DNA from: DATMXT01 sp035560415
GTDB taxonomy: Bacteria; Bacillota; Clostridia; Oscillospirales; Feifaniaceae
Direction of reading: 5' to 3'
Length of the DNA stretch: 24,756 nt
Assembly (NCBI GenBank): GCA_035560415.1
Contig: DATMZG010000039.1
Location: 1-24,756, forward strand
The position numbers and the translations under genes were made by a program. This document shows positions 1 through 9,458 of this stretch, one piece after another. Below the pieces are notes generated by a model. The model had not been told where the DNA came from. It searched no databases and was given only the letters and a program-made list of their open reading frames with translations. How positions within the stretch are numbered: the stretch's first letter is position 1; each line of letters starts with the position of its first letter.

Positions 1-251
1 ATCAATATTTTACCATTTAATCCGTTTTCTTACAATGGCAATAATAAACAAAGCTTGACAAAAATGGTCGGGGGCCCCGGGGTCCGGCCGTGCGCGGGGC
101 ATTCAAAGCGCTGCGCGAGGCCCGGGAAAAATATTCACCGAATTCACCGGCCTTGCAATTGAAACCCTCCAGTAACCTGAGAAATGGGGCGGTTTTGTCG
201 ATGGACGCCGAAAACAAAACAAGAATCTTTCCATCGGTTGACATAATGTTA

Positions 252-281
252 TGTGGAAAAGTGTGTGAATAGTGTGGAAAA
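252..281 (+). promoter_or_regulatory. Cluster of DnaA-box-like repeats (tentative)
   Basis: Three same-strand nine-mers lie in 30 bases: TGTGGAAAA (252-260), TGTGAATAG (264-272) and TGTGGAAAA (273-281), with a weaker relative AGTGGACAA at 303-311. The canonical DnaA box on this strand is TGTGGATAA, so the first three each differ at one or two positions. The patch is AT-richer than its surroundings and is preceded by the inverted repeat at 241-254. This could be a DnaA-binding cluster or part of an origin or regulatory region. There is no dnaA or dnaN gene in view and no perfect box, so the call is weak. Confidence 0.3.
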
Positions 282-395
282 CCCGTTGACTCTGAGGGTG
301 AAAGTGGACAAACCCTCAAACGGCGGGGCTTTTTATTATGCAGTATGAATCGGCCCGAATTTTTATGTCACCTCCGGATACAAGTTCTCGCACAT

Positions 396-427
396 GCAAA
401 CGGCGCACGGCAGTCTGCCGTGCGCCG
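396..427 (-). terminator. Probable terminator hairpin after secA
   Basis: A perfect 12-bp stem (401-412 with 416-427) closes a 3-base loop. Read on the minus strand, about 100 bases past the secA stop, it is followed by TTTGCATG, which is only a short U run. The stem is very GC-rich and stable, but the weak U tract makes termination less certain than at the other hairpins in this window. Confidence 0.45.
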
Positions 428-527
428 GAAAATGGTCAAAAATAGCGAAAACCGACAAGGATGAGCGGCACAATCCGGCAAAAGTTCCAAGAGCCGGGGC
501 CAAAGTTAAAAATGTTAGGCCGTCCGG

Positions 528-3260
528 TTATCTGGCGTTTTTGCCGCAGCATTTCTTGTACTTGAGCCCGCTGCCGCAGGGGCAGGGCTCGTTGGGTCCG
601 ATTTTCTTTTTCTTGTTTTGAACCGTCCTGCCCTTGCCGTCGTCGGACGGGGTCTCGCCCGGACGCGCCACCTGCTCGCGCTTCGGGGCCGCCCCCTGCG
701 TGATGCGCACGAGGTAGAGCTTGCGCACCGTGTCCTCTTTAATGGCCCTCGTCATGGCGTCGAACATCTCGTAGCCCTCAAACTTGTACTCGATGACGGG
801 GTCCCTTTGGCCGATGGCCCTAAGCCCGATGCCGCGGCGCAGTTCGTCCATGGCGTCGATGTGGTCCATCCACTTGCGGTCAACTTCGCCTAAGAGCACG
901 ACCCGCTCGACCTCCCGCATGATGGGTCCGTACTCTTTCTCCTTGCGCTCGTAAGCGGCAAAAGCACAGCGCATGAGGATTTCCTTGGCCCACTCGGGCG
1001 TCACTTTGTCCATGTCCTCGCGGGTGGGGGCGGCGAGCTCGCTGCCGTTTAAGAAAAGCCCCTTGAAGTTTGCGGCAAGGCCGGCAAGGTCGTACTCCTC
1101 CGGAACTTCCCCGACCATGTGGGCGGCGATTTTCTCGTCAATGACGTCCTCAATCATCTTGATGACCGAGCTGCGGATGTCCTCACCGTCCAGCACCTTG
1201 CGGCGCTGCTCGTAAATGACGCCGCGCTGCTGGTTCATGACGTCGTCGTACTGCAGCACGTGCTTGCGGATGTCGAAGTTGCGGCCCTCTACCCGGCGCT
1301 GGGCCGACTCGATGGAGCCCGACAGCAGCTTGGCCTCAATGGGGGTGTCCTCGTCAATTTTGAGGGTCTCCATCATGTTTGCGAGCCGGTCGCCGCCGAA
1401 GAGCCGCATGAGGTCGTCTTCCATTGAAATATAAAAGCGGCTCTCGCCGGGGTCGCCCTGCCGGCCGGAGCGGCCGCGCAGCTGGTTGTCAATGCGGCGG
1501 GACTCGTGGCGCTCAGTGCCGATGATAAAGAGCCCGCCGGCATCTTTGACGGCCTGCGCCTCCGGGATATATTCGGCCTTGAAGCGGCGCTCAAGCTCGG
1601 CGAAGGCGGCGCGGGCTTCAAGCACCCCGGCGTCTGTCGTCTCGTTGTGGGCGGTGGCGGCGTCAATGAGCTCCTCCGAAAAGCCGAGCTTTCGCATTTC
1701 GGCCTTGGCGGCGTACTCGGTGTTGCCGCCCAAAATGATGTCGGTGCCGCGGCCCGCCATGTTGGTGGCGATGGTGACGGCGCCGCGCTTGCCGGCCTGG
1801 GCGACGATCTCGGCCTCTTTTTCGTGGAACTTGGCGTTTAAGACGCTGTGGGGCACGCCGCGGCGCTTTAAAAGGGCCGACAGGTGCTCCGACTTCTCAA
1901 TGGAGATGGTGCCGACCAGTACCGGCTGCCCCTTTTCGTGGCAGGCGATGATGTTCTCAATGACGGACCGAAACTTGGCGGCCTCGGTCTTATAGACGAC
2001 GTCGGGGTGGTCATCCCGAATCATGGGCATGTTGGTGGGCACGATGACGACGTCGAGCTTGTAAATTTCGCGGAACTCCGCCTCCTCGGTGGCGGCCGTG
2101 CCGGTCATGCCGGACAGCTTGTGATAGAGGCGGAAGTAATTCTGAAATGTGATGGTGGCGAGCGTGCGGTTTTCGCGCTGGACGTTGACATGCTCTTTCG
2201 CCTCAATGGCCTGGTGCAGCCCCTCGGAATACCGGCGGCCGAACATGAGGCGGCCGGTGAACTCGTCGACAATGATGATTTCGCCGTCCTTGACGACGTA
2301 GTCGACGTCCCGCTTCATGGTGCCCCTTGCCTTGATGGCCTGGTTGACGTGGTGGAACAGCGTGGCGTTTTCGGGGTCGGAGAGGTTTTCAATGCCGAAA
2401 TACTGCTCGGCCCTGCGGCGGCCCTTGTCGGTCAGGGTGGCCGAGCGAGCCTTTTCGTCAATGAGGTAGTCGGCGTCGATGTCGTCGTTTTCGACCTTGG
2501 TGTCCTCTTCGAGCACCTTGAAGGCGCGCATGCGGCCGGCCAATTCGTCGGCCTTTTCGTAGAGGTCGGTCGACTTCTCGCCGGCCCCCGAGATGATGAG
2601 GGGGGTTCTGGCCTCGTCGACCAGAATGGAGTCGACTTCGTCGACGATGGCAAAGGCGTGGCCCCGCTGCACCATCTGCTCCTTGTAGGTCACCATGTTG
2701 TCCCGCAGGTAGTCAAATCCGAACTCGTTGTTGGTGCCGTAAGTGATGTCGGCCTTATAGGCATCTTTTTTCTCGTCCCCCGTCACCCCGTGGACGACGA
2801 GGCCGACCGAAAGCCCCATGAAGCGGTAGACCTTGCCCATCCACTCGCTGTCGCGGCGGGCGAGGTAGTCGTTGACCGTCACGATGTGGACGCCCTCGCC
2901 AGTCAGGGCGTTTAAGTAGGCCGGCAGGGTGGCGACCAGCGTCTTGCCTTCACCGGTGCGCATCTCGGCAATGCGGCCCTGGTGCAGCACAATGCCGCCC
3001 AGAACCTGCACCCGGTAGGGGCGCATGCCGAGCACCCGCGCGGCGGCCTCGCGCACCGCGGCAAAGGCGTCCGGGAGAATGTCGTCGGTCGTCTCGCCCG
3101 CCTCAAGGCGCCCCTTCAAAACCGGCGTCTGGCCGGCGAGCTCGGCGTCACTCATGGCGGCGTATTTGCCCGCAAGCGCGTCAACCTGGTCTGCGACTGC
3201 CGCCAGCTTTTTCAGCTCGCGGTCGCTGTATGTTCCGAATACTTTATCAAAAAGTCCCAT
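528..3260 (-). CDS. secA: Protein translocase motor ATPase SecA
   Basis: SecA is the cytosolic ATPase that pushes unfolded preproteins through the SecYEG channel in the plasma membrane. The 910-residue product has the standard layout. Walker A GEGKT is at residues 103-107 (context MRTGEGKTLVA) and the DEVD box at 207-210, followed by the helicase motif IATNMAGRGTDI and the arginine-finger region LRGRSGRQGDPG. The C-terminal zinc-binding SEC-C tail has Cys893, Cys895, Cys904 and Cys905. The length is within the usual range for long SecA proteins, so this looks like the housekeeping copy. The ATG at 3260 is preceded by GGAG six bases upstream. It is divergent from the adaptor gene at 3457 and is probably transcribed alone from an extended -10 promoter at 3338-3346. 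Confidence 0.98.
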   Translation of the reverse strand: MGLFDKVFGTYSDRELKKLAAVADQVDALAGKYAAMSDAELAGQTPVLKGRLEAGETTDDILPDAFAAVREAAARVLGMRPYRVQVLGGIVLHQGRIAEMRTGEGKTLVATLPAYLNALTGEGVHIVTVNDYLARRDSEWMGKVYRFMGLSVGLVVHGVTGDEKKDAYKADITYGTNNEFGFDYLRDNMVTYKEQMVQRGHAFAIVDEVDSILVDEARTPLIISGAGEKSTDLYEKADELAGRMRAFKVLEEDTKVENDDIDADYLIDEKARSATLTDKGRRRAEQYFGIENLSDPENATLFHHVNQAIKARGTMKRDVDYVVKDGEIIIVDEFTGRLMFGRRYSEGLHQAIEAKEHVNVQRENRTLATITFQNYFRLYHKLSGMTGTAATEEAEFREIYKLDVVIVPTNMPMIRDDHPDVVYKTEAAKFRSVIENIIACHEKGQPVLVGTISIEKSEHLSALLKRRGVPHSVLNAKFHEKEAEIVAQAGKRGAVTIATNMAGRGTDIILGGNTEYAAKAEMRKLGFSEELIDAATAHNETTDAGVLEARAAFAELERRFKAEYIPEAQAVKDAGGLFIIGTERHESRRIDNQLRGRSGRQGDPGESRFYISMEDDLMRLFGGDRLANMMETLKIDEDTPIEAKLLSGSIESAQRRVEGRNFDIRKHVLQYDDVMNQQRGVIYEQRRKVLDGEDIRSSVIKMIEDVIDEKIAAHMVGEVPEEYDLAGLAANFKGLFLNGSELAAPTREDMDKVTPEWAKEILMRCAFAAYERKEKEYGPIMREVERVVLLGEVDRKWMDHIDAMDELRRGIGLRAIGQRDPVIEYKFEGYEMFDAMTRAIKEDTVRKLYLVRITQGAAPKREQVARPGETPSDDGKGRTVQNKKKKIGPNEPCPCGSGLKYKKCCGKNAR

Positions 3261-3337
3261 TCATTGCTCCTTTAAACCCGTCCGCCCCGCGCCAATGCGG
3301 CTGCGGACATGTGCTGTGTTGCGGTTTGCCGCTACTT

Positions 3338-3346
3338 AGTATATCA
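3338..3346 (-). promoter_or_regulatory. Extended -10 promoter for secA
   Basis: On the minus strand the sequence reads TGATATACT, a TG-n-TATACT extended -10 element. It lies about 80 bases upstream of the secA start in the divergent gap. No good -35 element sits 17 bases further up, which is tolerated by extended -10 promoters. Confidence 0.5.
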
Positions 3347-3456
3347 CAATTGGAAAGGGATTTTTAGATAAATCATTAACTTTTTAAAAGCCGTAACCGG
3401 ACGGACACAAACCGTACAAATTCCAAAAATATACTTACCTCGCATGGAGGTGTCTC

Positions 3457-5127
3457 ATGAACACAAAAATGAAGCGCAGCGCCAAACAAAGACGGTGGCT
3501 CGCCATTGCCGGGGCGGCGGTGCTGATTGCAGGCTTTGGGGCCGTCTATCTGAAAAAGACCAAAGCGGCCGCGGCGTCCGGCACAGACTACAACGCCGCC
3601 ACCGTGACAAAGGGCGACCTGACGGCCGTCATCTCGAGCTCGGGGACCGTGCAGCCGATTGAGCAATACGACGTCGTGTCCCTCGTCACGGGCGACGTGC
3701 TCTCGGACAATTTGTCGGAGGGCGACGAAGTGCAGGAGGGGCAGCTGCTCTACGAGATCGACCGGACCGCGGCCGAGCGCAACATTCAAAAATACGAGAT
3801 CGCGCTGCAAAAGCAGCAGATTTCAAACGACCAGACCCAAAGCGCCCTGCAAGACCGGTATGTCAAGGCGCCGTCGGACGGCGTCGTCACTGAGCTCTTT
3901 GTCGACGAGGGGGATGATGTGAACGCGGGGGCAAAGCTCTGCGAAGTCACCGACTATGACACCCTGACCGTCACACTGCCCTTCAACACCTCGGACGCGG
4001 CCGGCATTTCGGTCGGGGACGCGGCTGAGGTCTGGCTTGAGGAGACCGGCGAGCAGGTGGCCGGCACCGTCACCCGGGTGGCGAGCGGCTCCTACATCTC
4101 GGACGGGGGTGTGCCGGTCTCGGACGTGACGGTGGCCTTCAAAAATCCCGGCGCCGTCGTCTCGGGGGCTGCGGTCAGCGTCATCACGGGCGGCTACGCC
4201 TGCAACGAGACCGGGGTGAGCGAGCTCAGCGCCCGCGCCACCGTGACGGCCAAGACCTCCGGCACGGTCACGGGGCTATCGGTCAACAAGGGCGACAGCG
4301 TGACGGCGGGCCGGCCGCTGCTGACGCTTGACAGCGACACGGCTGAAGTGAACGGGCTTTCGAGCACCTTAAATCTCGAAACGGCGCAGCTTGAACTTCA
4401 GGACATGATTGACAAGCTGGGAGACTACACCGTCTCGGCCCCCATCTCGGGGACAGTCATGAGCAAGTCCTATAAGGCCGGGGACACCTTGGACGGCAAC
4501 AAGTCGACCCTCTGCGTCATCGCCGACATGTCGGCCCTGACTTTTGAAATGGCCATTGACGAGCTCGACATCAAGGAACTCTATGTCGGGCAGAAGGTCA
4601 TCGTCACGGCCGACGCAGCCGAGGGCGCCGAATACGAGGGCCTCATCACGGCCATCAGCATCGTCGGCACCACCTCCTCATCGGTGACGACCTATCCCGT
4701 CACCGTCGTCATTGAGGACTACGAGGGGCTCTTACCCGGCATGAATGTGACGGCCGACATCGTCTCGGCCGAAGTCAAAGACGCCCTCACGGTGCCGGTG
4801 GCGGCCGTGACGAGGGGCAGTCTCGTGCGGGTCGACAAGTCGGCCGTCGACGCGGCCGACATCGTGCGGGAGGATGGCGACTACGCCTATGTCAAAGTGA
4901 CGACCGGCATTTCGACCGACGACTACATTGAAATTAAAGAGGGCCTCGCCGAGGGGCAGACGGTCTACATCTCGGCGACCTCCCAGACCGGCGAGACGGG
5001 CAACATCAACATGGGCTTTGTCGGCGGCATGCCGTCCGGCGCAATGCCCTCGGGCGGCTTTTCCGGCGGCACGCGCCCGTCGGGCGGCGGCGGTGGCGGC
5101 ACCGTCATCGTGCGGCCGGGCGGCTGA
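3457..5127 (+). CDS. HlyD/MacA-type efflux adaptor with duplicated lipoyl-barrel modules
   Basis: This is a membrane-anchored adaptor that would work with the ABC transporter encoded next to it. A single membrane segment lies at about residues 14-32. The extracellular part contains two successive adaptor modules. The first has lipoyl half-motifs at about 70-100 and 135-165 around a short helical stretch (102-132), then a beta-barrel to about 245. The second repeats this pattern at about 260-292 and 325-357 around helix 293-320, then a barrel (to about 435) and a membrane-proximal domain (to about 510). The tail (517-556) is rich in Gly, Ser and Pro. Typical MacA-like adaptors are about 350-420 residues with one module, so 556 is long. 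The helical hairpins are short, as expected where no outer-membrane channel must be reached. GGAGG lies six bases before the ATG. The downstream ATPase gene follows within about 15 bases. The substrate cannot be read from the sequence. Confidence 0.9.
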   Translation: MNTKMKRSAKQRRWLAIAGAAVLIAGFGAVYLKKTKAAAASGTDYNAATVTKGDLTAVISSSGTVQPIEQYDVVSLVTGDVLSDNLSEGDEVQEGQLLYEIDRTAAERNIQKYEIALQKQQISNDQTQSALQDRYVKAPSDGVVTELFVDEGDDVNAGAKLCEVTDYDTLTVTLPFNTSDAAGISVGDAAEVWLEETGEQVAGTVTRVASGSYISDGGVPVSDVTVAFKNPGAVVSGAAVSVITGGYACNETGVSELSARATVTAKTSGTVTGLSVNKGDSVTAGRPLLTLDSDTAEVNGLSSTLNLETAQLELQDMIDKLGDYTVSAPISGTVMSKSYKAGDTLDGNKSTLCVIADMSALTFEMAIDELDIKELYVGQKVIVTADAAEGAEYEGLITAISIVGTTSSSVTTYPVTVVIEDYEGLLPGMNVTADIVSAEVKDALTVPVAAVTRGSLVRVDKSAVDAADIVREDGDYAYVKVTTGISTDDYIEIKEGLAEGQTVYISATSQTGETGNINMGFVGGMPSGAMPSGGFSGGTRPSGGGGGGTVIVRPGG

Positions 5128-5142
5128 CGGGCGGTGGAAAAA

Positions 5143-5837
<695 letters not shown>

Positions 5838-5841
<4 letters not shown>

Positions 5842-7118
5842 CGGATATGGACACGGTACAGGAAAATGAAGTCAGCGCGGCGACGGCCCAAAAGAAGCCC
5901 ACATTTAAGCGCCCTAAGCTCCATCGGCCCGCCGGCATGAAGTTTTCCCAGGCCATGAAGCTGGCTTTAAAGAGCCTTGCCGGAAGCAAAGTGCGCTCGC
6001 TTTTAACCATGCTCGGCATCATCATCGGCGTGGCGGCCGTCATCGTGCTGGTCAGCCTCATCGGCGGATTTTCAAACGACCTCTCCTCGCGGTTCGAGTC
6101 GCTCGGAACCAACCTCATCTCAGTGAACATCATGGGCCGGGGCGGGAATTTGCAAGTGGTGCCGGAGGACATGGTCGAGCTCGCCGACCAAAACGGCGAG
6201 GTGCTGGCCTACTGCTCCCCCACGGTGTCGGTCTCGGCCGACAGCATCAAATACGGCGCGGAGGAGCTCGACACGACGACCATCACGGGCTGCAATGAGG
6301 ACTATCCCATGATCAAGAGCTACACGCTCTCGGCCGGCCGGTTTGTCTGCTGGCAGGATGTGCAGTCCAGAAGCAAAATCATCGTCATCGGCAGCTATGT
6401 GGCCAAAGAGTTTTTCCAAAATGAGGACCCCCTTGGCAGCGACATCAAAATCAACGGCGACCGGTACACCGTCGTCGGGGTCTTAAACGAGCTCGCCGAC
6501 TCGACCGAGAGCTCGCAGGACGACGTCATCATCATGCCCTACACGGCGGCGGGGCGGCTCTCCCGGTTTGGCATGGTGAACTCCTACGTCATGTCCGCGG
6601 CCTCGTCCGACACGGCCGAGGCCGCCATTGCAGTCATCAAGAGCTATCTCTACAAAGTGTTTTCGAGCGAGGACTACTACAACGTCACGAGCCAGTCCCA
6701 GATGCTCGAGATGGTGTCGGAGCTGACCGGCACCCTGACGCTGGTGCTGGTCGGCGTGGCCGGCATATCGCTACTGGTCGGCGGCATCGGCATCATGAAC
6801 ATCATGCTGGTGTCGGTCACTGAGCGCACGAGGGAGATCGGCATCCGAAAATCACTCGGCGGCAAGCGGCGGGACATCATGCGCCAGTTTGTCATTGAGG
6901 CGGCCGTCACCTCGGCGTCGGGCGGCGTCATCGGCATTGCTCTCGGCGTCGCGGCAGCCTATGCCGTCGGGAAACTTTTCGACATGTCGGTCGCCGTGTC
7001 GGCCCCGGCCGTCGTAATCGCCTTTTCGGTGTCGGTGGCCATCGGCGTCATATTCGGCTACTTCCCGGCGGCCAAGGCGGCGGCCATGAACCCCATTGAG
7101 GCGCTGAGGTACGATTGA
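5838..7118 (+). CDS. MacB/FtsX-family ABC transporter permease
   Basis: This is the integral-membrane subunit partnering the ATPase just upstream. The 426-residue protein has a cytoplasmic N-terminal stretch (about 1-50) and a first membrane helix around the motif LTMLGIIIGVAAVIVL. A MacB periplasmic-core-type extracellular domain of about 200 residues follows. Three C-terminal helices form the FtsX domain, with the typical sequence GGIGIMNIMLVSVTERTREI and the ending NPIEALRYD. This one-plus-three helix arrangement is standard for MacB. The ATG overlaps the ATPase stop as ATGA, with a purine-rich ribosome site (AAAGGGGGT) upstream. The SLH protein gene starts 22 bases after its stop and may belong to the same operon. 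Confidence 0.94.
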
Positions 7119-7140
7119 GGTATAGGAGGAACAAAACTGA

Positions 7141-8994
7141 ATGAACGGTGGAATCAGCTTAAAAACGCATATTGCAACCGCTTTTACGGCGCTGTGCACG
7201 GCCCTGTGCATGGTGCTCACGCTGCTGCCGGCCTCGGCCGCAGGCGCGCCTGAGACAGATGTCTGGCTCATTTTGTCGACGATGGGGGTTATGACCTACA
7301 ATGACGCCGGCGACTTTGAGCCGGAGCGCACCTTGACCCGGGCGCAGCTGGCTAAAATTCTGGTCACGGCCTCCCCGTACAAGGGGGAGGCCGCAGTCAG
7401 CCGCACCTCGCCCTTTGGCGACGTCTCCTATCAGCACTGGGCCGCCCCCTACATCAAAGCGGCGCAAAAATACGGCATCATGAAGGGGTATTCGGACGGC
7501 ACTTTCCGCCCGGAGAAGACGGTGACGCTCGAGGAGACGCTGTCGGCCCTGCTGGGGCTCTTGGGCTACACCCCGCAGGGGGCCTACCCCTACGCCCAGT
7601 ACGCCATGGCCGAAGACCTCGGGCTTTTGGACGGGCTCACGGCGGGACTCGGCGAGACCCTGACCCGCCGCCAGACGGCGGGACTCATGTACAACGCCCT
7701 CAACACGGCAGACTCCGGCGCCTCAAAGGCCCACGCCACGGCCATCGGCTATTCCATGGCCGGGAGTGAACTGACCCTCTCCGACGTCATGACCCAGAAG
7801 GCGCAGGGCCCCTACACCTACGCCGGCGCCCTGTCCGCCACCCCGGCGACCGTCTACATCGACGGCGTTCTGTCGAGTCTCGAAAAGCTCTCGCTCTACG
7901 ATGTCTACTACCTGAGCCCGTCGGCCGCCACGCTCTGGGCCTACACCGCCCGCACGACCGGCACGCTCGAGTCGGTCACCCCCAGCCGCGAGGCGCCGAC
8001 CGCGGCCGTCGTCTCGGGCAAGACGGTCAAGCTGTCGGGCTATGCCGCCCGCGCCGCCGCCGGCGTCGGCGGGCTTGCGGTCGGCACCACAGTCACGGTG
8101 CTCTATGACCGCGAGGGTGCCGCCGCCGACATCCGGCCGGCTGAGGAGGTCTACGCGAGCCAGCTTGGCGTCGTCCTCAAATCCGGCGCCAAGTCCCTGA
8201 CGACGGCGCAGGGGGACACGGCCGGCTACTACGTCACGGTCTGCTTTACAAGCGGCGACACCATGGACGTCCCGCTCTCCTACAACGGCGCTTATCTTGT
8301 CGGCCGGGCCGTCAAAGTCAGCTACTCGGGCGGGGCGCCCGCCGTCACGACAGCCTCCGGCGCGTCGGCCTCGGGCTATGTCAACGCCGCCTCCATGAAG
8401 CTCGGCAGCGCCGTCCTCGCGCAGGGGGTCCGAGTCCTCGACGTCACGGCGGACGGGGAGACGGCAAGTGTCTTTTTGTCACGCTTGGACGGGGTCACCC
8501 TCTCCTCCGAGGACGTGCTGCTGGCCGCCATGAACGCCTCGGGCCAAATTGAATCCCTCATTTTAAACGACGTGACGGGGGACGCCGCCCAGTACGGCGT
8601 GGCGACCGAAGTGTCGGAGCAGGACACCGACTCGGGCTCCAAGTCGAGTTATACCGTCGACCTCGGCGGCACGGCCAAGACCTACAGCTTCACCGACAGC
8701 AAGCAGAACATCACGGCGGGGCCGGTGCGCATTTACACGAATGCCGAAGGCGAGACCGTCATCAAAAACCTGACAAAGGTGACGGTCGACACCGTGGACG
8801 GCTCCTACGTCACAGACGGGAACGGAAAACAGCACCGCATCACGGGGACGACACTGGTCTACGACGTCTCGCAGACCACCCCCATCCTCAGCACCCTTGA
8901 TACGCTGCTGGCCGGCAGTTACGGCACCGTCACCGCCTACGTCGACAAGTCGCTGTCCGAGGGCGGCGCCGTGCGGGTCATCTACTTCAAATAG
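7141..8994 (+). CDS. Secreted S-layer-homology (SLH) domain protein
   Basis: This is a 617-residue exported surface protein. A signal peptide covers about residues 1-33, with a hydrophobic core and an Ala-rich ASAAGA cleavage region. Three SLH-like repeats follow at about 36-185; the second is the clearest (HWAAPYIKAAQKYGIMKGYSDG) and the third is degenerate. SLH domains anchor proteins non-covalently to pyruvylated secondary wall polymers. The remaining 430 or so residues are rich in Thr, Ser, Ala and Val with repeated beta-strand character, and I do not recognise an enzymatic domain in them. An AGGAGG ribosome site lies about 11 bases before the ATG, which is slightly long. The gene follows the MacB-like permease closely, so it may be co-expressed with that exporter; whether the two work together is unknown. 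A terminator-like hairpin follows. Confidence 0.88.
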   Translation: MNGGISLKTHIATAFTALCTALCMVLTLLPASAAGAPETDVWLILSTMGVMTYNDAGDFEPERTLTRAQLAKILVTASPYKGEAAVSRTSPFGDVSYQHWAAPYIKAAQKYGIMKGYSDGTFRPEKTVTLEETLSALLGLLGYTPQGAYPYAQYAMAEDLGLLDGLTAGLGETLTRRQTAGLMYNALNTADSGASKAHATAIGYSMAGSELTLSDVMTQKAQGPYTYAGALSATPATVYIDGVLSSLEKLSLYDVYYLSPSAATLWAYTARTTGTLESVTPSREAPTAAVVSGKTVKLSGYAARAAAGVGGLAVGTTVTVLYDREGAAADIRPAEEVYASQLGVVLKSGAKSLTTAQGDTAGYYVTVCFTSGDTMDVPLSYNGAYLVGRAVKVSYSGGAPAVTTASGASASGYVNAASMKLGSAVLAQGVRVLDVTADGETASVFLSRLDGVTLSSEDVLLAAMNASGQIESLILNDVTGDAAQYGVATEVSEQDTDSGSKSSYTVDLGGTAKTYSFTDSKQNITAGPVRIYTNAEGETVIKNLTKVTVDTVDGSYVTDGNGKQHRITGTTLVYDVSQTTPILSTLDTLLAGSYGTVTAYVDKSLSEGGAVRVIYFK

Positions 8995-9051
8995 CGCAGT
9001 CAATCGGGCGCCCCCCTTCCCCTGCCGGCAATTCCTCCAGCTTGTCCTTGC

Positions 9052-9109
9052 AAGCCCCTCTTTCTCTGTGGTACGATACATGTGGCCGCAGGAAAAGAGG
9101 GGCTTTTTT
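9052..9109 (+). terminator. Long-stem intrinsic terminator after the SLH gene
   Basis: A 12-bp stem (9052-9063 with 9094-9105) is followed by six T residues (9104-9109). The 30-base apical part can pair further (9066-9071 with 9086-9091, with one G-U). It lies about 60 bases after the SLH stop and probably ends the adaptor-ABC-SLH unit. The hairpin also contains TTGCAA-N18-TACGAT (9048-9077), a weak promoter-like pair that could serve the next small gene. Confidence 0.75.
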
Positions 9110-9151
9110 ACTGCCAATAATGCCAAGCCTGAAAGGGGGACGGGACACGGA

Positions 9152-9382
9152 ATGAGAATTTTCCTGCTGCTCATTTTGCTTGCGGCGACCTATTTCATTG
9201 AGCGGGCGCTTGGAGGCACCGGCGCAGCCGCACAGGGTACCGGCGGGCTGGCCTCCCCCATGACCCTGCTTGCCGTCTTTCTCATTGCGGCCCTCTTCTT
9301 TAAGAAAAAGAACCAAAAAGAGGCGCGGCCGGGCGAGCAAAAAGCCCGCAACTTCTACGCGGGGCGCAGAAAGAGGAAGTAG
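9152..9382 (+). CDS. Small two-helix membrane protein of unknown function
   Basis: This 76-residue frame begins with a hydrophobic helix (MRIFLLLILLAATYFI), then a Gly/Ala-rich linker. A second hydrophobic segment follows (MTLLAVFLIAALFF), then a strongly basic tail full of Lys and Arg that should remain cytoplasmic. A purine-rich site (AAAGGGGG, 9133-9139) lies about 12 bases before the ATG. I do not recognise the family. The composition looks like a genuine small membrane protein rather than a shadow frame, because the hydrophobic blocks are compact and nothing is coded opposite. It sits between a terminator and the strong dCMP deaminase promoter, so it is probably expressed separately, perhaps by read-through or from the weak promoter inside the upstream hairpin. 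Confidence 0.6.
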   Translation: MRIFLLLILLAATYFIERALGGTGAAAQGTGGLASPMTLLAVFLIAALFFKKKNQKEARPGEQKARNFYAGRRKRK

Positions 9383-9388
9383 CCTTCC

Positions 9389-9417
9389 TTGACAGGCGAG
9401 TGGCGCCGATATATAAT
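9389..9417 (+). promoter_or_regulatory. Perfect consensus sigma-A promoter for the dCMP deaminase
   Basis: TTGACA (9389-9394) and TATAAT (9412-9417) are separated by exactly 17 bases. All twelve positions match the housekeeping consensus. The deaminase ATG lies about 40 bases downstream of the -10, leaving a short leader with a GGAG ribosome site. Confidence 0.92.
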
Positions 9418-9458
9418 CAGATTGCAAAAAACATATCAATCATTTTTTGGAGGCCGAC

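Larger units (their letters stand above)
1..527. other. Region without a convincing gene, downstream of secA
   Basis: No open frame here has a ribosome site plus recognisable protein. The two small frames (90-272 plus, 17-319 minus) look like chance. Visible contents are a GC-rich palindromic patch near 68-88, an AT-richer stretch at about 190-290 with an inverted repeat ACATAA-TG-TTATGT (241-254) and several TGTGGAAAA-like repeats, a short inverted repeat TGAGGGT/ACCCTCA (293-299 and 312-318) followed some bases later by a T run, and a strong hairpin at 401-427. The window edge may cut off a neighbouring gene to the left. Confidence 0.6.

Noticed and set aside
90..272. 60-residue plus-strand frame in the gene-free left end
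   Set aside because: No ribosome site before the ATG, no recognisable sequence, and it overlaps the repeat-rich non-coding patch. The competing minus-strand frame at 17-319 is equally unsupported.
293..334. Plus-strand terminator from the TGAGGGT/ACCCTCA inverted repeat
   Set aside because: The T run begins about 12 bases after the stem and no plus-strand gene precedes it.
1884..2915. 343-residue open frame on the plus strand opposite secA
   Set aside because: It lies entirely within secA on the other strand, has no ribosome site, and its Val/Gly/Asp-rich sequence is typical of the antisense frame of a GC-rich gene.
3402..3435. Promoter for the adaptor gene (TATACT at 3430-3435)
   Set aside because: The -10 is good, but no -35-like hexamer lies at 16-18 bases and there is no TG extension, so I do not list it as a supported feature.
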